This document shows, piece by piece, positions 17,638-26,176 of a stretch of 63,106 nt of DNA. The position numbers were made by a program, and so were the translations under genes. Position 1 is the first letter of the stretch; every line of letters begins with the position of its first letter. The notes under the pieces are model-generated. The model ran no database searches and had not been told where the DNA came from. It was given only the letters and a program-made list of their open reading frames with translations. The DNA comes from Mycobacteriales bacterium (lineage in GTDB: Bacteria > Actinomycetota > Actinomycetes > BP-191): positions 1 through 63,106 of the forward strand of contig DASTMB010000095.1 of the NCBI GenBank assembly GCA_035714365.1. The letters are read 5' to 3'.

Positions 17638-18821
17638 CGCGGCCCGAGGAGCGCCAGGACGTTATTCGTACATGGAGCGCATGTAGGTCCGAGCGGAAGG
17701 TCGAACTGTCGCGTGATCTCTTCGGCCTCGACAAACAGGTCTTGGTACTCGTGGCCAGCAGAACCTCGACGGTGCGCGAGCATCGTTCCGTTGAGTGGCC
17801 GGAACGGCGAGATGATGGGCATTACCCCCCGCTCTGCCAGTTCTTTCACGGCGATGGCGGTCTCTGTGAGCGGCTCAAGCCCCGCGACCAGGATCGAGCG
17901 TGCACGAATCGGACCGAAGACACGCCCTGCGTGGGACAGCGCCTCCAGATATCGGTCGCGCCCGATTCTCCGATTTTTGCCAGGGATATAGTGCTCCCAA
18001 GCAGCGGTGCTCCAGAATTCTAGGTTCATTCCGAGTTCATCCACGCCGGCTTCGAAGAGTTCATCGATCCAGTGATTCTCGAGCGGAGCGGCGATCATCA
18101 CGTAGATCGGGATGCTCGCAATGGCAGTGTTCTCCGACTCTCGGATCGCCTTGATGATCTGCAAACTGCGCTTGGCGCCCATGTCGTCACCGGTGGGCGT
18201 GCCTCCGCCCAGAAGCAGGTGGCGTGCCGGTCTGGTGTCGTCCGTGACGGCGAGCGCCATGACTAGCAAGAGCTCGTCGATCACACGCTGGGGGGCGTCG
18301 GCCTCTGCGTTCTGGCCAATGGAGCAGTACTGGCATCGGTCATTCTCGTTCCAGAACGAACATGTCGGCCCGGTCAAGCTGTAGCACAGACGGTCGGCGG
18401 AGCACATTTGTGCGATGCGCTCCGCGTTGCGGCCCATAGGGTCCAAGGAGCCGTAGTAGCTGGGGCGAGCGACCGGACTGACAGCGCACTCGTAGTCGCC
18501 ACTGCTCAGGACGAGCCCGCCTTCGCGTGCATCGAGCACAACCTTCGAGCTAAGTGCGTAGTGCTCCACGACCGGCGCGTTGAGATAGATGTCATCACCT
18601 AGCGCAAGGTCGAGACCCCCGGAAACCCCGGAGCGTGTCCGCACCGGTTCGGTGGCCGACCCAGTCGCCTTGTGCGCGTTGAGGTGCCGGGCCCCCGCTG
18701 TAGTGAGGCTGAGTCCTTCAGCCAACGCCTCGATCTTCAGCCCCGCCGCGACGATCGCGTGTTCGTTCCATCCGGAAGTCGCTAAGTGCTCCCGGAAGCG
18801 ATCTGAGAGGAGGAGCGCCAC
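17634..18821 (-). CDS. Radical-SAM-like protein with atypical CX8CX2C cysteine motif
   Basis: A 395-aa protein. Cys154, Cys163 and Cys166 lie in GPTCSFWNENDRCQYCSIG, a CX8CX2C arrangement, where most radical-SAM enzymes have CX3CX2C. Further along, LLLGGGTPTGDD resembles the SAM-binding GG(T/E) motif, and alternating strands and helices (IPIYVMIAAPL, VDELGMNLEFWS, ARSILVAGLEPL) fit a TIM-barrel. Extra cysteines (140, 146 and a CAPC pair near the C-terminus) could hold a second cluster. If so it would do radical chemistry on the pathway intermediate. GTG 18821 lies one base after the reductase stop. Confidence 0.7.
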   Translation of the reverse strand: MALLLSDRFREHLATSGWNEHAIVAAGLKIEALAEGLSLTTAGARHLNAHKATGSATEPVRTRSGVSGGLDLALGDDIYLNAPVVEHYALSSKVVLDAREGGLVLSSGDYECAVSPVARPSYYGSLDPMGRNAERIAQMCSADRLCYSLTGPTCSFWNENDRCQYCSIGQNAEADAPQRVIDELLLVMALAVTDDTRPARHLLLGGGTPTGDDMGAKRSLQIIKAIRESENTAIASIPIYVMIAAPLENHWIDELFEAGVDELGMNLEFWSTAAWEHYIPGKNRRIGRDRYLEALSHAGRVFGPIRARSILVAGLEPLTETAIAVKELAERGVMPIISPFRPLNGTMLAHRRGSAGHEYQDLFVEAEEITRQFDLPLGPTCAPCTNNVLALLGPR

Positions 18822-18822
18822 G

Positions 18823-19827
18823 CTAGATCGACCCGTTGTAGGTCCCGTGCAGCTTGCGCTCCAGCCAGAGCTGCTTGAGTTCGGCGCTCAGAGCCGCGGG
18901 AACTGCGGGCGCATCGCTTACGCGCATGTTGATGCGCACATGGTCGGGGTTGGCCGACCCGGGGATGGTCGAGGACACGGCACTGTGCTCCAGCACGTAC
19001 CCGAGGGCACCGGTCGTGAACTCGACACCGTGCCGCCCGAACGCGTCTTGGACTAGCGCACTCATGCTTGCCTGGTCCTCAAGCCACCCGGGCTTGACGC
19101 TGAGTGGCCAGGAGGCGCGCCAATCGCCCTCTTCGAACTTCTTGTCGGCGGTCCAAGGCTGAACGATTGCGCCCGAGCTGTAGGGGCTCCTCGCGATCAC
19201 GCCGACCCCGTGCTTGGCAGCAAGCGGGAGCAGCGTGTACTCAGGTTCTTGCTGGAACGCGCTGAACACTGCCTGGATCACGTCGACCCTGCCGGCTTCG
19301 ATGTGCGTGTTCGCGTCCGCGGCTCCCTCGTCGGGGACCGAGATCCCGACGGCGCGCACCAGACCCTCCTTTTTGAGGTCCTGCAGGCACTCGGACCACT
19401 CCTCGCGCGAGTCCCAGGCCTTGCTCCAAGTGTGAATGAACAGCAGATCGACGTAGTCGGTCTGGAGTCGCTTCAGGCTGTCCTCGACCTGGCCGCGGAT
19501 CCACTCGGGCGAGTACGCGTCGTCGATCGAGACCTCGGCAGCAGGTGCGAAAACACCGTTCTGGGGCTTTACCTTGGTCGAGATGACCACGTCAGAACGG
19601 GTGAGCGCTCCACTGGCGAACATGGCGCCAAGGAGCTCCTCCACGTGGCCGCCTCCGTAGCCGGCCGCGCTGTCGATGAAGTTGGCGCCTTCGTCGACGC
19701 CAGCCAGAATGGCTCTCTTGGAGGTGTCATCGTCGGTGGGTCCCCAGACATCTCCGCTGAACTCCCAGGTGCCGATTCCGATTTCGGAGACAGTGATATC
19801 GCTGTTACCGAGCTTCCTGTATTTCAC
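18823..19827 (-). CDS. Aldo/keto reductase
   Basis: A 334-aa NAD(P)H-dependent reductase of the AKR superfamily. The catalytic set is visible: Asp and Tyr in NFIDSAAGYGGGHVEE, Lys in VVISTKVKP, and His in LLFIHTWSK. The C-terminal cofactor region (SAVSSTIPGSANPDHVRIN) is present. GTG 19827 has an AAAGGAA site about 6 bases upstream. The open frame extends to 19950 but that part lacks AKR similarity and overlaps the methyltransferase. It would reduce a carbonyl in the pathway. It follows the methyltransferase gene by 25 bases, the widest gap in the operon. Confidence 0.88.
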   Translation of the reverse strand: MKYRKLGNSDITVSEIGIGTWEFSGDVWGPTDDDTSKRAILAGVDEGANFIDSAAGYGGGHVEELLGAMFASGALTRSDVVISTKVKPQNGVFAPAAEVSIDDAYSPEWIRGQVEDSLKRLQTDYVDLLFIHTWSKAWDSREEWSECLQDLKKEGLVRAVGISVPDEGAADANTHIEAGRVDVIQAVFSAFQQEPEYTLLPLAAKHGVGVIARSPYSSGAIVQPWTADKKFEEGDWRASWPLSVKPGWLEDQASMSALVQDAFGRHGVEFTTGALGYVLEHSAVSSTIPGSANPDHVRINMRVSDAPAVPAALSAELKQLWLERKLHGTYNGSI

Positions 19828-19852
19828 TTCGTTTCCTTTCAGTCGTGCGGTG

Positions 19853-20755
19853 CTAGAAGCGCCGTCGTTCCAGGCCGAGGGTCGGCTGGCGTTGGGATTC
19901 TGAGTAGTCGTGGGCGAGCAACATGGCCGAGACGGCGAACCAGGGTGCACTTGCGCTGATCACGCCTTCGAGGCTGTAGGCGGTCCACGTCGCGTCCCGC
20001 GCGGACCAGTAGCGGTCCAGCACCAGCTCGACAAGTGCGCGTTCGACGGTGTCGACCTCGAAGGGGGCCAGGCATGCTCGCTTGGTGCGCGGAAGGATCC
20101 GAGATATCCGTTGGTCCCCTACCTGGGCAGAATGCGTAGCGGTACTCGAAGCCAAGCAGTCTTCCCAGAAGCCGCTGCACGCTTCCTCCAGGTCAGCCAT
20201 CTTGGCTGTGACGAGGTCTGCCCACCGCCGCACCAGGACCTCGTACGGTGTCGACGGAGGAGCCTTGAGCGCCTGTCGCCCTCTGGGCGAAATTCGGGTT
20301 GCGAAGCACGCCCCGGGCTTCATGACACGTGCGATGCCGCATAGCCATTCGTCCCAGAGGCTCGGGGGGACGTTATCGAATACCTTGTCGCCAACAACGG
20401 CGTCGACTGAGACATCATCCAGGGGCAGGTCAAGCCAGTCGGCCGTGACGAAAGTCTCGTTGGCGGCGCGAGCCAACACGTGTTCGGAGCGAAGCATCAT
20501 GCCGGGCGAGATGTCAGCGCAGATCAGCTCGCGTGCGCGTTCGGCCAACACCCGGCGAAGGGTGGGAGTGCAGCCGAGAATGAGGACCCGGCCCGTAATT
20601 CCATCTCCCACCAACCGCACATAGTTCGCCGCATCGGATTCACTCGGCGCTGCAGGCGCCTGAACGTTCATCCACTGCTTCGAGAGGAGCTGCCACTTGT
20701 CGAAGGGCGACATCACCGACCTTGCTGGCGTCGTCGTTGTTGTCCCGTCGGTCAT
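19853..20755 (-). CDS. Class I SAM-dependent methyltransferase-like protein
   Basis: A 300-aa protein with Rossmann-type motifs: GRVLILGCTPTLRRVLAERA (motif I, with the glycine-rich loop changed to GCTPT), ICADISPGMM (motif II acidic residue), TADWLDLPLDDVSVDAVVGD, then a GIARVMKPGACFATRI strand. The GCTPTLR form of motif I recurs in a subgroup of class I methyltransferases. The C-terminal third is helical and may bind substrate. Its ATG overlaps the hydrolase stop (ATGA). The substrate is unknown. Confidence 0.75.
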   Translation of the reverse strand: MTDGTTTTTPARSVMSPFDKWQLLSKQWMNVQAPAAPSESDAANYVRLVGDGITGRVLILGCTPTLRRVLAERARELICADISPGMMLRSEHVLARAANETFVTADWLDLPLDDVSVDAVVGDKVFDNVPPSLWDEWLCGIARVMKPGACFATRISPRGRQALKAPPSTPYEVLVRRWADLVTAKMADLEEACSGFWEDCLASSTATHSAQVGDQRISRILPRTKRACLAPFEVDTVERALVELVLDRYWSARDATWTAYSLEGVISASAPWFAVSAMLLAHDYSESQRQPTLGLERRRF

Positions 20756-21345
20756 TCGTCGACCTCACTGTCGGGCAGGAACGGCAGCAAGACGGGGAGC
20801 GACACGTAGCCGGCGGCGGCGTTCACGTGACCTGCTGCACCGATGGAGATGGCACGCACGCCTAGGCCGTCAGCGATCGACGTGCTGTGAGGGATCGAGA
20901 TGTACGGGTCGTTGTCGCTGTACAGAACTACCCGAGAGGGGATTTCGCGGCGCAGTAGCTCCCATTGGAACGGATCCGCCACGAACGACCTGTTGATCGT
21001 GTCGAAGCGATCGATGTCGACTTTGCCGATGCAGCCCGCGACTGAGATTAGACGGTCGAATGATGCGCGCTGGCGCTCGACTAGGCGTAGAGCGAAGGCA
21101 GTTCCGAGGCTGTGGCTCACGCACAGCCGGTAGTTGGTGTCCTCAGTGGAGCACTGCTCGTCGAAGGCGGCGAACCAGTTCTCCAACGAGTGGTTCGGCT
21201 CGACTGGCAGTTCTGGGACATCCACCGAGTAGCCATCGTCGCGGAGGCACTTGGCAAGCCACGGGAACCAGTTCTCCCCGGGGTAGCCATCAGTTCCAGG
21301 AAGGATCAATGCCCGCCGCGACGAATCTCTGGTCTTCATGCTCAT
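20752..21345 (-). CDS. RBBP9/YdeN-like alpha/beta hydrolase
   Basis: A 197-aa small serine hydrolase of the RBBP9/YdeN type. It has the oxyanion strand ALILPGTDGYPGENWFPWL, nucleophile elbow VSHSLGT (Ser), acid YSDNDPYIS and His in GAAGHVNAAAG. The catalytic triad therefore looks intact. Known relatives hydrolyse small esters or amides. It starts in an ATGA overlap with the NTPase gene, and its own stop overlaps the methyltransferase start. It could release or proof-read a pathway intermediate. Confidence 0.82.
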   Translation of the reverse strand: MSMKTRDSSRRALILPGTDGYPGENWFPWLAKCLRDDGYSVDVPELPVEPNHSLENWFAAFDEQCSTEDTNYRLCVSHSLGTAFALRLVERQRASFDRLISVAGCIGKVDIDRFDTINRSFVADPFQWELLRREIPSRVVLYSDNDPYISIPHSTSIADGLGVRAISIGAAGHVNAAAGYVSLPVLLPFLPDSEVDE

Positions 21346-24300
21346 GCCTCCGCTCCGAGCGAGATGGCGCCGAGAAGTGGAGCGATGTTCGCTCGCACCC
21401 CCGCCCAGGCGATCTCGAGTAGGTCAGCCGCGATCTGGGCCGTGCGGCAGGACTGAGCCAATGTGTCGTTGGCGGATGCGGTGGCCGTCTGCCACAAGGC
21501 CTCGTCAATAGCGCGACTGGCCAACTCGGCTGCAGCGTCGGCAACCTCGGTCCACTCGACGTGGAATGCGAGCAGTGCTCGCATTGCGAGCGCGCCGTCA
21601 AGTTCTTTACCGCTCGCTGTCCACTCGTTACGCCTCTCACGTACATAGGCAACTCCAGGGTGCAAGCGACGGTCGTCTTGGTCGACGCCCACAGCGGCTA
21701 GCCCTGCGAGAACCATCGACGTGGCTTCGAGGTCCGAGTTCCAGCCGTGGGTGCCACCCGGCCAAATGCCGTTCTCGCACGCCCCGCCGTCCTTGACCGG
21801 CTTGAGGAGCCAGTCCGCGCTCTTCCGAGCGGCTTCGCTGGTGTGCACCGTCTCACCGGCTGCGCCCATGGCCATAAGAATTCGAGCAGTGACCCAAGGA
21901 ACTGATTCAGGGAAGAACCCGCCGCTGGGAAGACACCAGTCCCACACTGCTTCCACCAACTTGCCGAGGCGATCGGCATCGCCGACGCTGGCCTCTGCCG
22001 TGAGGCAGAGACCGGCGACCCAGGTGGCATGGAATTGGTCGACCTCCTCGTCAGAGAGGGTCTCCATGAGTGAGCCGATCTTGACGAAGTCGTCGCGGGT
22101 GCTGAGGTGGCTGAGGTCGATGTGCAGCCCTGCGGGGCCTACACGCCAGACGTCTCGCAGGAAGGCGCGACTCGAAGACGCCATGTCGAGCCGACCGACT
22201 GCGGCCAACGCTTGACAGGCGTACATCGCCGATGAAGGCGTGTGACCCCAGGTGGGGTCCGCAGTCTGCTGGCGCATGATGCGGTCGATCAGGCTGTTGA
22301 AGCACGTCCAGACGTGAACGACCTGCTGTGAGGCCTCATCGAGGGCCGAGGTGTCGCGGAAGGTGGCTCGGGCGCAGATGGCTCGAAGGGCACCGATCGC
22401 GTCGACGCCGGGAAGGGACTCGAGATACCCGGTGACGAGCGCCTCGGTCGTCTTGTACGGGCCATGCTGCGCGAGGCGGTTCCAGGCACCGCCGTTGGAT
22501 AGCTCAGTGGCGAGGATGGCGCACAATGACCGGTGTCCGAGGCGCATGAACACGCCCTGTACGCGGCCGTAGTTAGCCCGCACGAGAGCGTCCAGGATGT
22601 GCTGGTCGATTCGCGCAGCCTGGGCCAGAAAGCGTCGGGGCGCGGAAATGTCGAACTGTCCGAGTGCCGCGAGGACGAGCAGGGTGCGCTCGAGCTCGTC
22701 CTCAGCGATGTCGACGTTGTTCGAAACATCGCTGAGGAATGCCTGTGCCAGGCGCCCCTCGGGCGCCTCTCCGAGAAAATCCGGCCCCTCAGTCCGGGCA
22801 AGCTGGAGGGCGAGTCGGAGCAGGTGCAGATCGTTGCCGTAGCGCTCCGCGATTGCGCGACCGTCCTCGGGAGTGATTCCACCACCGCTGAAACGCCTCG
22901 CCATCGTGGCCGACAACTGGCGAGGGCTGATGGAGATCGTGAAGACGCCGGTAAGCATCCCGGACGCATGGCTTCCGAATTCGCGCCAGGTTGCCGCGCC
23001 GACGGTCAGGCCGGCGCCTTGATCGAGTCTGCTCGCCTGCCTGAGGGAGGCCACCCCCAAGATGAGGTCGGCGCCGCCGGGATAACTCTGTAGGTCATCG
23101 ACGAGGATGACGGTGGCGGCGGAGTACCGGAAGAGGATGTCTCTCGCAACGGCCGCCGTCGCCATCGGTGTCTCGCCGAAGTTCACGTAGAGAACGTCGC
23201 GGGCGCTTGGCTCCTCGAGGAGCTCCTCGGCTAACTGCAGAATGAGAGTCGACTTTCCGCTCGAACTCGCGCCCGTGATCAACACGTGCTGATCCGCTCG
23301 AAGCCGGGCGGCAGCTTCGTCGAGATGCGGGTGCCGGATCGGCGAATCAGAGAACGGGAGTTCTTCAAGGACTTTCGCGGCCGGTCGTAGGACAGAGTAG
23401 CTAGCCTCGGGGACGTTCACGTTCTGCGTATCCACGGCGAAGTCACGAGCCGGCCGACCTTCGGCGAGACCGCGGAAGAGCTTGAGTGCAACCAGATCCT
23501 CGAGGGCAATAGCCCCTGTCACCAGTTGATCGAGCTCCTGCGGTGCGACGAGGACGCCGTAACGACGAACGAACTCCAGGAAGCCCATATCGCCGGACGG
23601 AGGCGGGCACACGCTACTCGGCACCAGGCGGAGTACCAGGCCGGTGCGGGCGCGCGGCGCCAACTCTTCGAGCTCACGCAAGCGCGGAGCCTCCTCGAAA
23701 GCCAGCCGGCCCTCGGCCTCCGCAACTACCTCGATCTCGATCCCGCCTACCTCTAAGGGGGCCGGACCCAACAAGACCCGGCTGTCCAAGGCGGATGTAA
23801 GCGGCGTCCGCGGCGGGGTGTGCGGGTAGATGATCGAGTCCAGCAGAAGGAGAGCCTCGCGGGCGAGGGACGCGTTCGCCTCAGCGTCTGCGGACCAGGT
23901 CCGCTGCCACCTCCCAGCGTCACGCAGGCGTGCGTACTCGCGGTCCTTACCTGATTCGACCTTTCCCCGCGACGGGGGCAGGCGCTTTCTGGGAGACGAC
24001 GCGACCTCCACGATCGCACTTGCGAGCAGTGCTAGAAGTCGGGAGGTGTTCCGCTTGCCAGTCTGACCACTGCTTCCGGTCCCGAGCTTCACCGCGACGC
24101 CCTCGCGCCTCTGAGTCAGGGTCTTGTGTGCCGCATCGTCGCCGAATAGCTGACGCAGCGCTTCGGCCACGATGCCGTAGGCGAAGTCGTACTTGTGGCT
24201 CTTGCCATCCTCTCCGCTGGTCGTGCCCGCGCGACGCCCAAGGTGATCGATGCTATCCAGGAGCAGTCCGCGTCCAGTTCTGCCGCTGGTCTCGGCGAGA

Positions 24301-24425
24301 TGCAGAAGGGTGGTAGCTTTTGCCTTGATGGCGGCCTCGCTCCCAGCCGAGGAGATGAGTTGTCCCAACTCAATCTCGAGTGTTAGCGGTTCGGCCGGCG
24401 TGGTCGAACGTCGCGGCGAAGGCAT
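21342..24425 (-). CDS. Large STAND-like P-loop NTPase with toroid-type C-terminal repeats
   Basis: A 1027-aa first gene of the operon. The N-terminal 370 residues have no recognised domain. A P-loop NTPase core follows with Walker A LITGASSSGKST (about residue 385) and Walker B VILVDDLQ (about residue 440), and a helical sensor region. The last 350 residues contain repeated W/G-rich helical hairpins (for example GHTPSSAMYACQALAAVGR, GGFFPESVPWVTARILMAMG and GTHGWNSDLEATSMVLAGL), like the alpha/alpha toroid repeats of prenyltransferase/terpene-cyclase-like folds. Such STAND proteins are signal-responsive switches, so it may sense a ligand and control or scaffold the pathway. Confidence 0.7.
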   Translation of the reverse strand: MPSPRRSTTPAEPLTLEIELGQLISSAGSEAAIKAKATTLLHLAETSGRTGRGLLLDSIDHLGRRAGTTSGEDGKSHKYDFAYGIVAEALRQLFGDDAAHKTLTQRREGVAVKLGTGSSGQTGKRNTSRLLALLASAIVEVASSPRKRLPPSRGKVESGKDREYARLRDAGRWQRTWSADAEANASLAREALLLLDSIIYPHTPPRTPLTSALDSRVLLGPAPLEVGGIEIEVVAEAEGRLAFEEAPRLRELEELAPRARTGLVLRLVPSSVCPPPSGDMGFLEFVRRYGVLVAPQELDQLVTGAIALEDLVALKLFRGLAEGRPARDFAVDTQNVNVPEASYSVLRPAAKVLEELPFSDSPIRHPHLDEAAARLRADQHVLITGASSSGKSTLILQLAEELLEEPSARDVLYVNFGETPMATAAVARDILFRYSAATVILVDDLQSYPGGADLILGVASLRQASRLDQGAGLTVGAATWREFGSHASGMLTGVFTISISPRQLSATMARRFSGGGITPEDGRAIAERYGNDLHLLRLALQLARTEGPDFLGEAPEGRLAQAFLSDVSNNVDIAEDELERTLLVLAALGQFDISAPRRFLAQAARIDQHILDALVRANYGRVQGVFMRLGHRSLCAILATELSNGGAWNRLAQHGPYKTTEALVTGYLESLPGVDAIGALRAICARATFRDTSALDEASQQVVHVWTCFNSLIDRIMRQQTADPTWGHTPSSAMYACQALAAVGRLDMASSSRAFLRDVWRVGPAGLHIDLSHLSTRDDFVKIGSLMETLSDEEVDQFHATWVAGLCLTAEASVGDADRLGKLVEAVWDWCLPSGGFFPESVPWVTARILMAMGAAGETVHTSEAARKSADWLLKPVKDGGACENGIWPGGTHGWNSDLEATSMVLAGLAAVGVDQDDRRLHPGVAYVRERRNEWTASGKELDGALAMRALLAFHVEWTEVADAAAELASRAIDEALWQTATASANDTLAQSCRTAQIAADLLEIAWAGVRANIAPLLGAISLGAEA

Positions 24426-24430
24426 AGCTC

Positions 24431-24436
24431 AGATTA
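24431..24436 (-). promoter_or_regulatory. Possible -10 box for the cargo operon
   Basis: TAATCT on the minus strand ends 5 bases before the NTPase ATG, so a transcript would begin close to or at the start codon. No Shine-Dalgarno sequence precedes this ATG, which fits leaderless initiation. A -35 box was not recognised. The region to 24600 is shared with the divergent gene. Confidence 0.3.
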
Positions 24437-24601
24437 GGCCGGCTTCAGCCTCGCGTGCACCATCTGTCGCCAAGTGTGCGGCAAGTGATCACCAGCCCGC
24501 CGTTTGACCGGTTAGACCAGCGTCTGAGTCCTCTGAACGGGCAGTACAAACGTCTGCGTGCTTGCGGTCGAACTGATCACTGACGGGGGGTGCAACTGAG
24601 C

Positions 24602-24626
24602 GGTCCAAGTGCGGCGCACTTGGACC
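24602..24626. promoter_or_regulatory. 25-bp palindrome abutting the YqcI/YcgG start codon
   Basis: GGTCCAAGTGCG (24602-24613) and CGCACTTGGACC (24615-24626) are perfect 12-base complements around a single G. The right arm ends at the base before ATG 24627, and the alternative GTG 24609 lies inside the left arm. It could be an operator for a dimeric regulator, or in RNA a hairpin blocking the start. No Shine-Dalgarno lies between it and the ATG. Confidence 0.65.
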
Positions 24627-25442
24627 ATGTCATCTTCCAACAACACCGTCCGCGCGTCCTCGACTGGCGTCGACGCCACCACCTGCGAACCCCTGGCTCT
24701 GGGGGCAATTGAACCGGAGCACCCGCTCGCGCCGCTCGCCGCGCCAGTGGTCGCCGCGCTGTCCGGCAAGGACTTCCCGTGCACCTTCGTCGGGCTTGCG
24801 CTCACCCAAGGCTACCTGCGGTTCGCGCACATCGACCCAAGCGACCCCGAGTACGTAGCCGAGGCGCACCGGTACATCTCGCAGTACCTGCGGGGCGTGC
24901 GGGGGGCGGCGAAGTGCTCGCAGCGGGTTGCCGTCTCGATCGTGCTGCTGCTCGACATCGAAGTGCCCGCGGACATCACCGCCGAGGGTGTGCGCGACAT
25001 TGCCTGGACGCTGCTTGCCGAGTTGCACTTCTACGACCGGGCGGTCGGCAACGCCTGGCCGATGGAGGTGCCGATGGACATGACGGACAGCCGCTGGGCC
25101 TACTGCCTCGAGGGGACTCAACTCTTCATCAACATCACCTCATCGACGCTGGCCTTGCGCCGTAGCCGCAACCTCGGCCGACGCCTGGTGATGGTGATCC
25201 AGCCGACCGATGGCCTGCACTACATCGCGCCCATGAACGCCAAGGGCGACAAGATCCGGGAGACCATCCGCTGCCGCATCGACAGTTACGACGGCCTGAT
25301 GCGCTCGCCGACTCTGGCGAACTTCGGTGACAAGGGCAACAGGGACGCGAACCAGTTCTTCCTCGAGGACACCAACGCGCCGTGCGTGTTCGCCCCGCCG
25401 CAGATCCCCGCCGTCGTCGAGCTGTTCACGGAAGAAGCCTGA
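24627..25442 (+). CDS. YqcI/YcgG-family protein (possible haem-dependent N-oxygenase)
   Basis: A 271-aa protein with the hallmarks of the YqcI/YcgG family (PF08892): DFPCTFVGLALTQGYLRFA near residue 50, an FINITSSTLALRRSRNLG block, LVMVIQPTDGLHYIAPMN, and a C-terminal IRCRIDSYDG stretch. As I recall, members such as DcsA (cycloserine pathway) and GntA (guanitoxin pathway) N-hydroxylate guanidine-containing amino acids using haem; most others are uncharacterised. The ATG at 24627 abuts a palindrome. The next gene starts 3 bases after its stop, so the two are an operon diverging from the cargo operon. Confidence 0.8.
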   Translation: MSSSNNTVRASSTGVDATTCEPLALGAIEPEHPLAPLAAPVVAALSGKDFPCTFVGLALTQGYLRFAHIDPSDPEYVAEAHRYISQYLRGVRGAAKCSQRVAVSIVLLLDIEVPADITAEGVRDIAWTLLAELHFYDRAVGNAWPMEVPMDMTDSRWAYCLEGTQLFINITSSTLALRRSRNLGRRLVMVIQPTDGLHYIAPMNAKGDKIRETIRCRIDSYDGLMRSPTLANFGDKGNRDANQFFLEDTNAPCVFAPPQIPAVVELFTEEA

Positions 25443-25444
25443 CC

Positions 25445-26176
25445 GTGGTCGAGTTCCGCATTGCGCCAGAGATCGGGGAGCACTACCCCGACCTGTTCGT
25501 CAACCTCATCGTAGTGCGCGCGCTGGACAGCCGGCCCGACGCCGCGGCCTGCGAGCGCATCGTGGCCTACGCACGCTCGTGCGAGGAGCAGCTGCGCGTG
25601 GAGTTTCCATCGAAGGAGGCGCTCGCGCTCGACCCACGTGTGCAGGCGTACTTCGAGATGTTCCGCACCTTCGGGTCGAACCCGAAGCGGATGAAGCCCA
25701 GCCATTTCGCCCTCGCCGACCGGGTCATCCGCGGTGGTGAGCTCCCCGACATCTCGCCACCGGTGAACCTGTACAACGCGTTGAGCGTGCGCCACCTGGT
25801 GCCTTTCGGCGGTGAGGATCTGGACACCGTCGCCGACTTCTTCGAGCTCGGCTACGCGACCGGCGAGGAGCTCTGGACCCCAATCGGGGGGACCGAGCCG
25901 CAATCCACCCGCAGAGGGGACGTCGTGTGGCGCGACGGCCTTGAGGTGTCGACCACGTCGCTGAACCACCGCCAGTGCGACAAGACCAAGCTCACGTCGA
26001 AGTCGCGGAACGTCTACTTCCTGTCCGAGGGCTTCCGCGGCGTGAACGACCGCCACATCGACACGATGTCGGCCGAGTTCATCGCTGTCTTCGGGGACTT
26101 CCTCGGCGGGACCTACGAGCGGTTCATCCTTACCCGGGAGTCGCCGACAGTTCGACTGAGCGGGGTGACGTCGTAA
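25445..26176 (+). CDS. B3/B4 tRNA-editing-like domain protein
   Basis: A 243-aa protein starting at GTG 25445. It matches stand-alone B3/B4 domain proteins (PF03483), related to the editing module of phenylalanyl-tRNA synthetase beta subunit: PSHFALADRVIRGG then PPVNLYNALSVRHLVPFGGEDLD, then RGDVVWRDG and DVS-like strands. Such proteins are presumed to hydrolyse mischarged aminoacyl-tRNA. Coupled to a YqcI/YcgG gene, it may clear tRNAs charged with a non-protein amino acid made by the neighbours, giving self-protection. That role is inference; the fold assignment is firmer. Confidence 0.78.
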   Translation: MVEFRIAPEIGEHYPDLFVNLIVVRALDSRPDAAACERIVAYARSCEEQLRVEFPSKEALALDPRVQAYFEMFRTFGSNPKRMKPSHFALADRVIRGGELPDISPPVNLYNALSVRHLVPFGGEDLDTVADFFELGYATGEELWTPIGGTEPQSTRRGDVVWRDGLEVSTTSLNHRQCDKTKLTSKSRNVYFLSEGFRGVNDRHIDTMSAEFIAVFGDFLGGTYERFILTRESPTVRLSGVTS

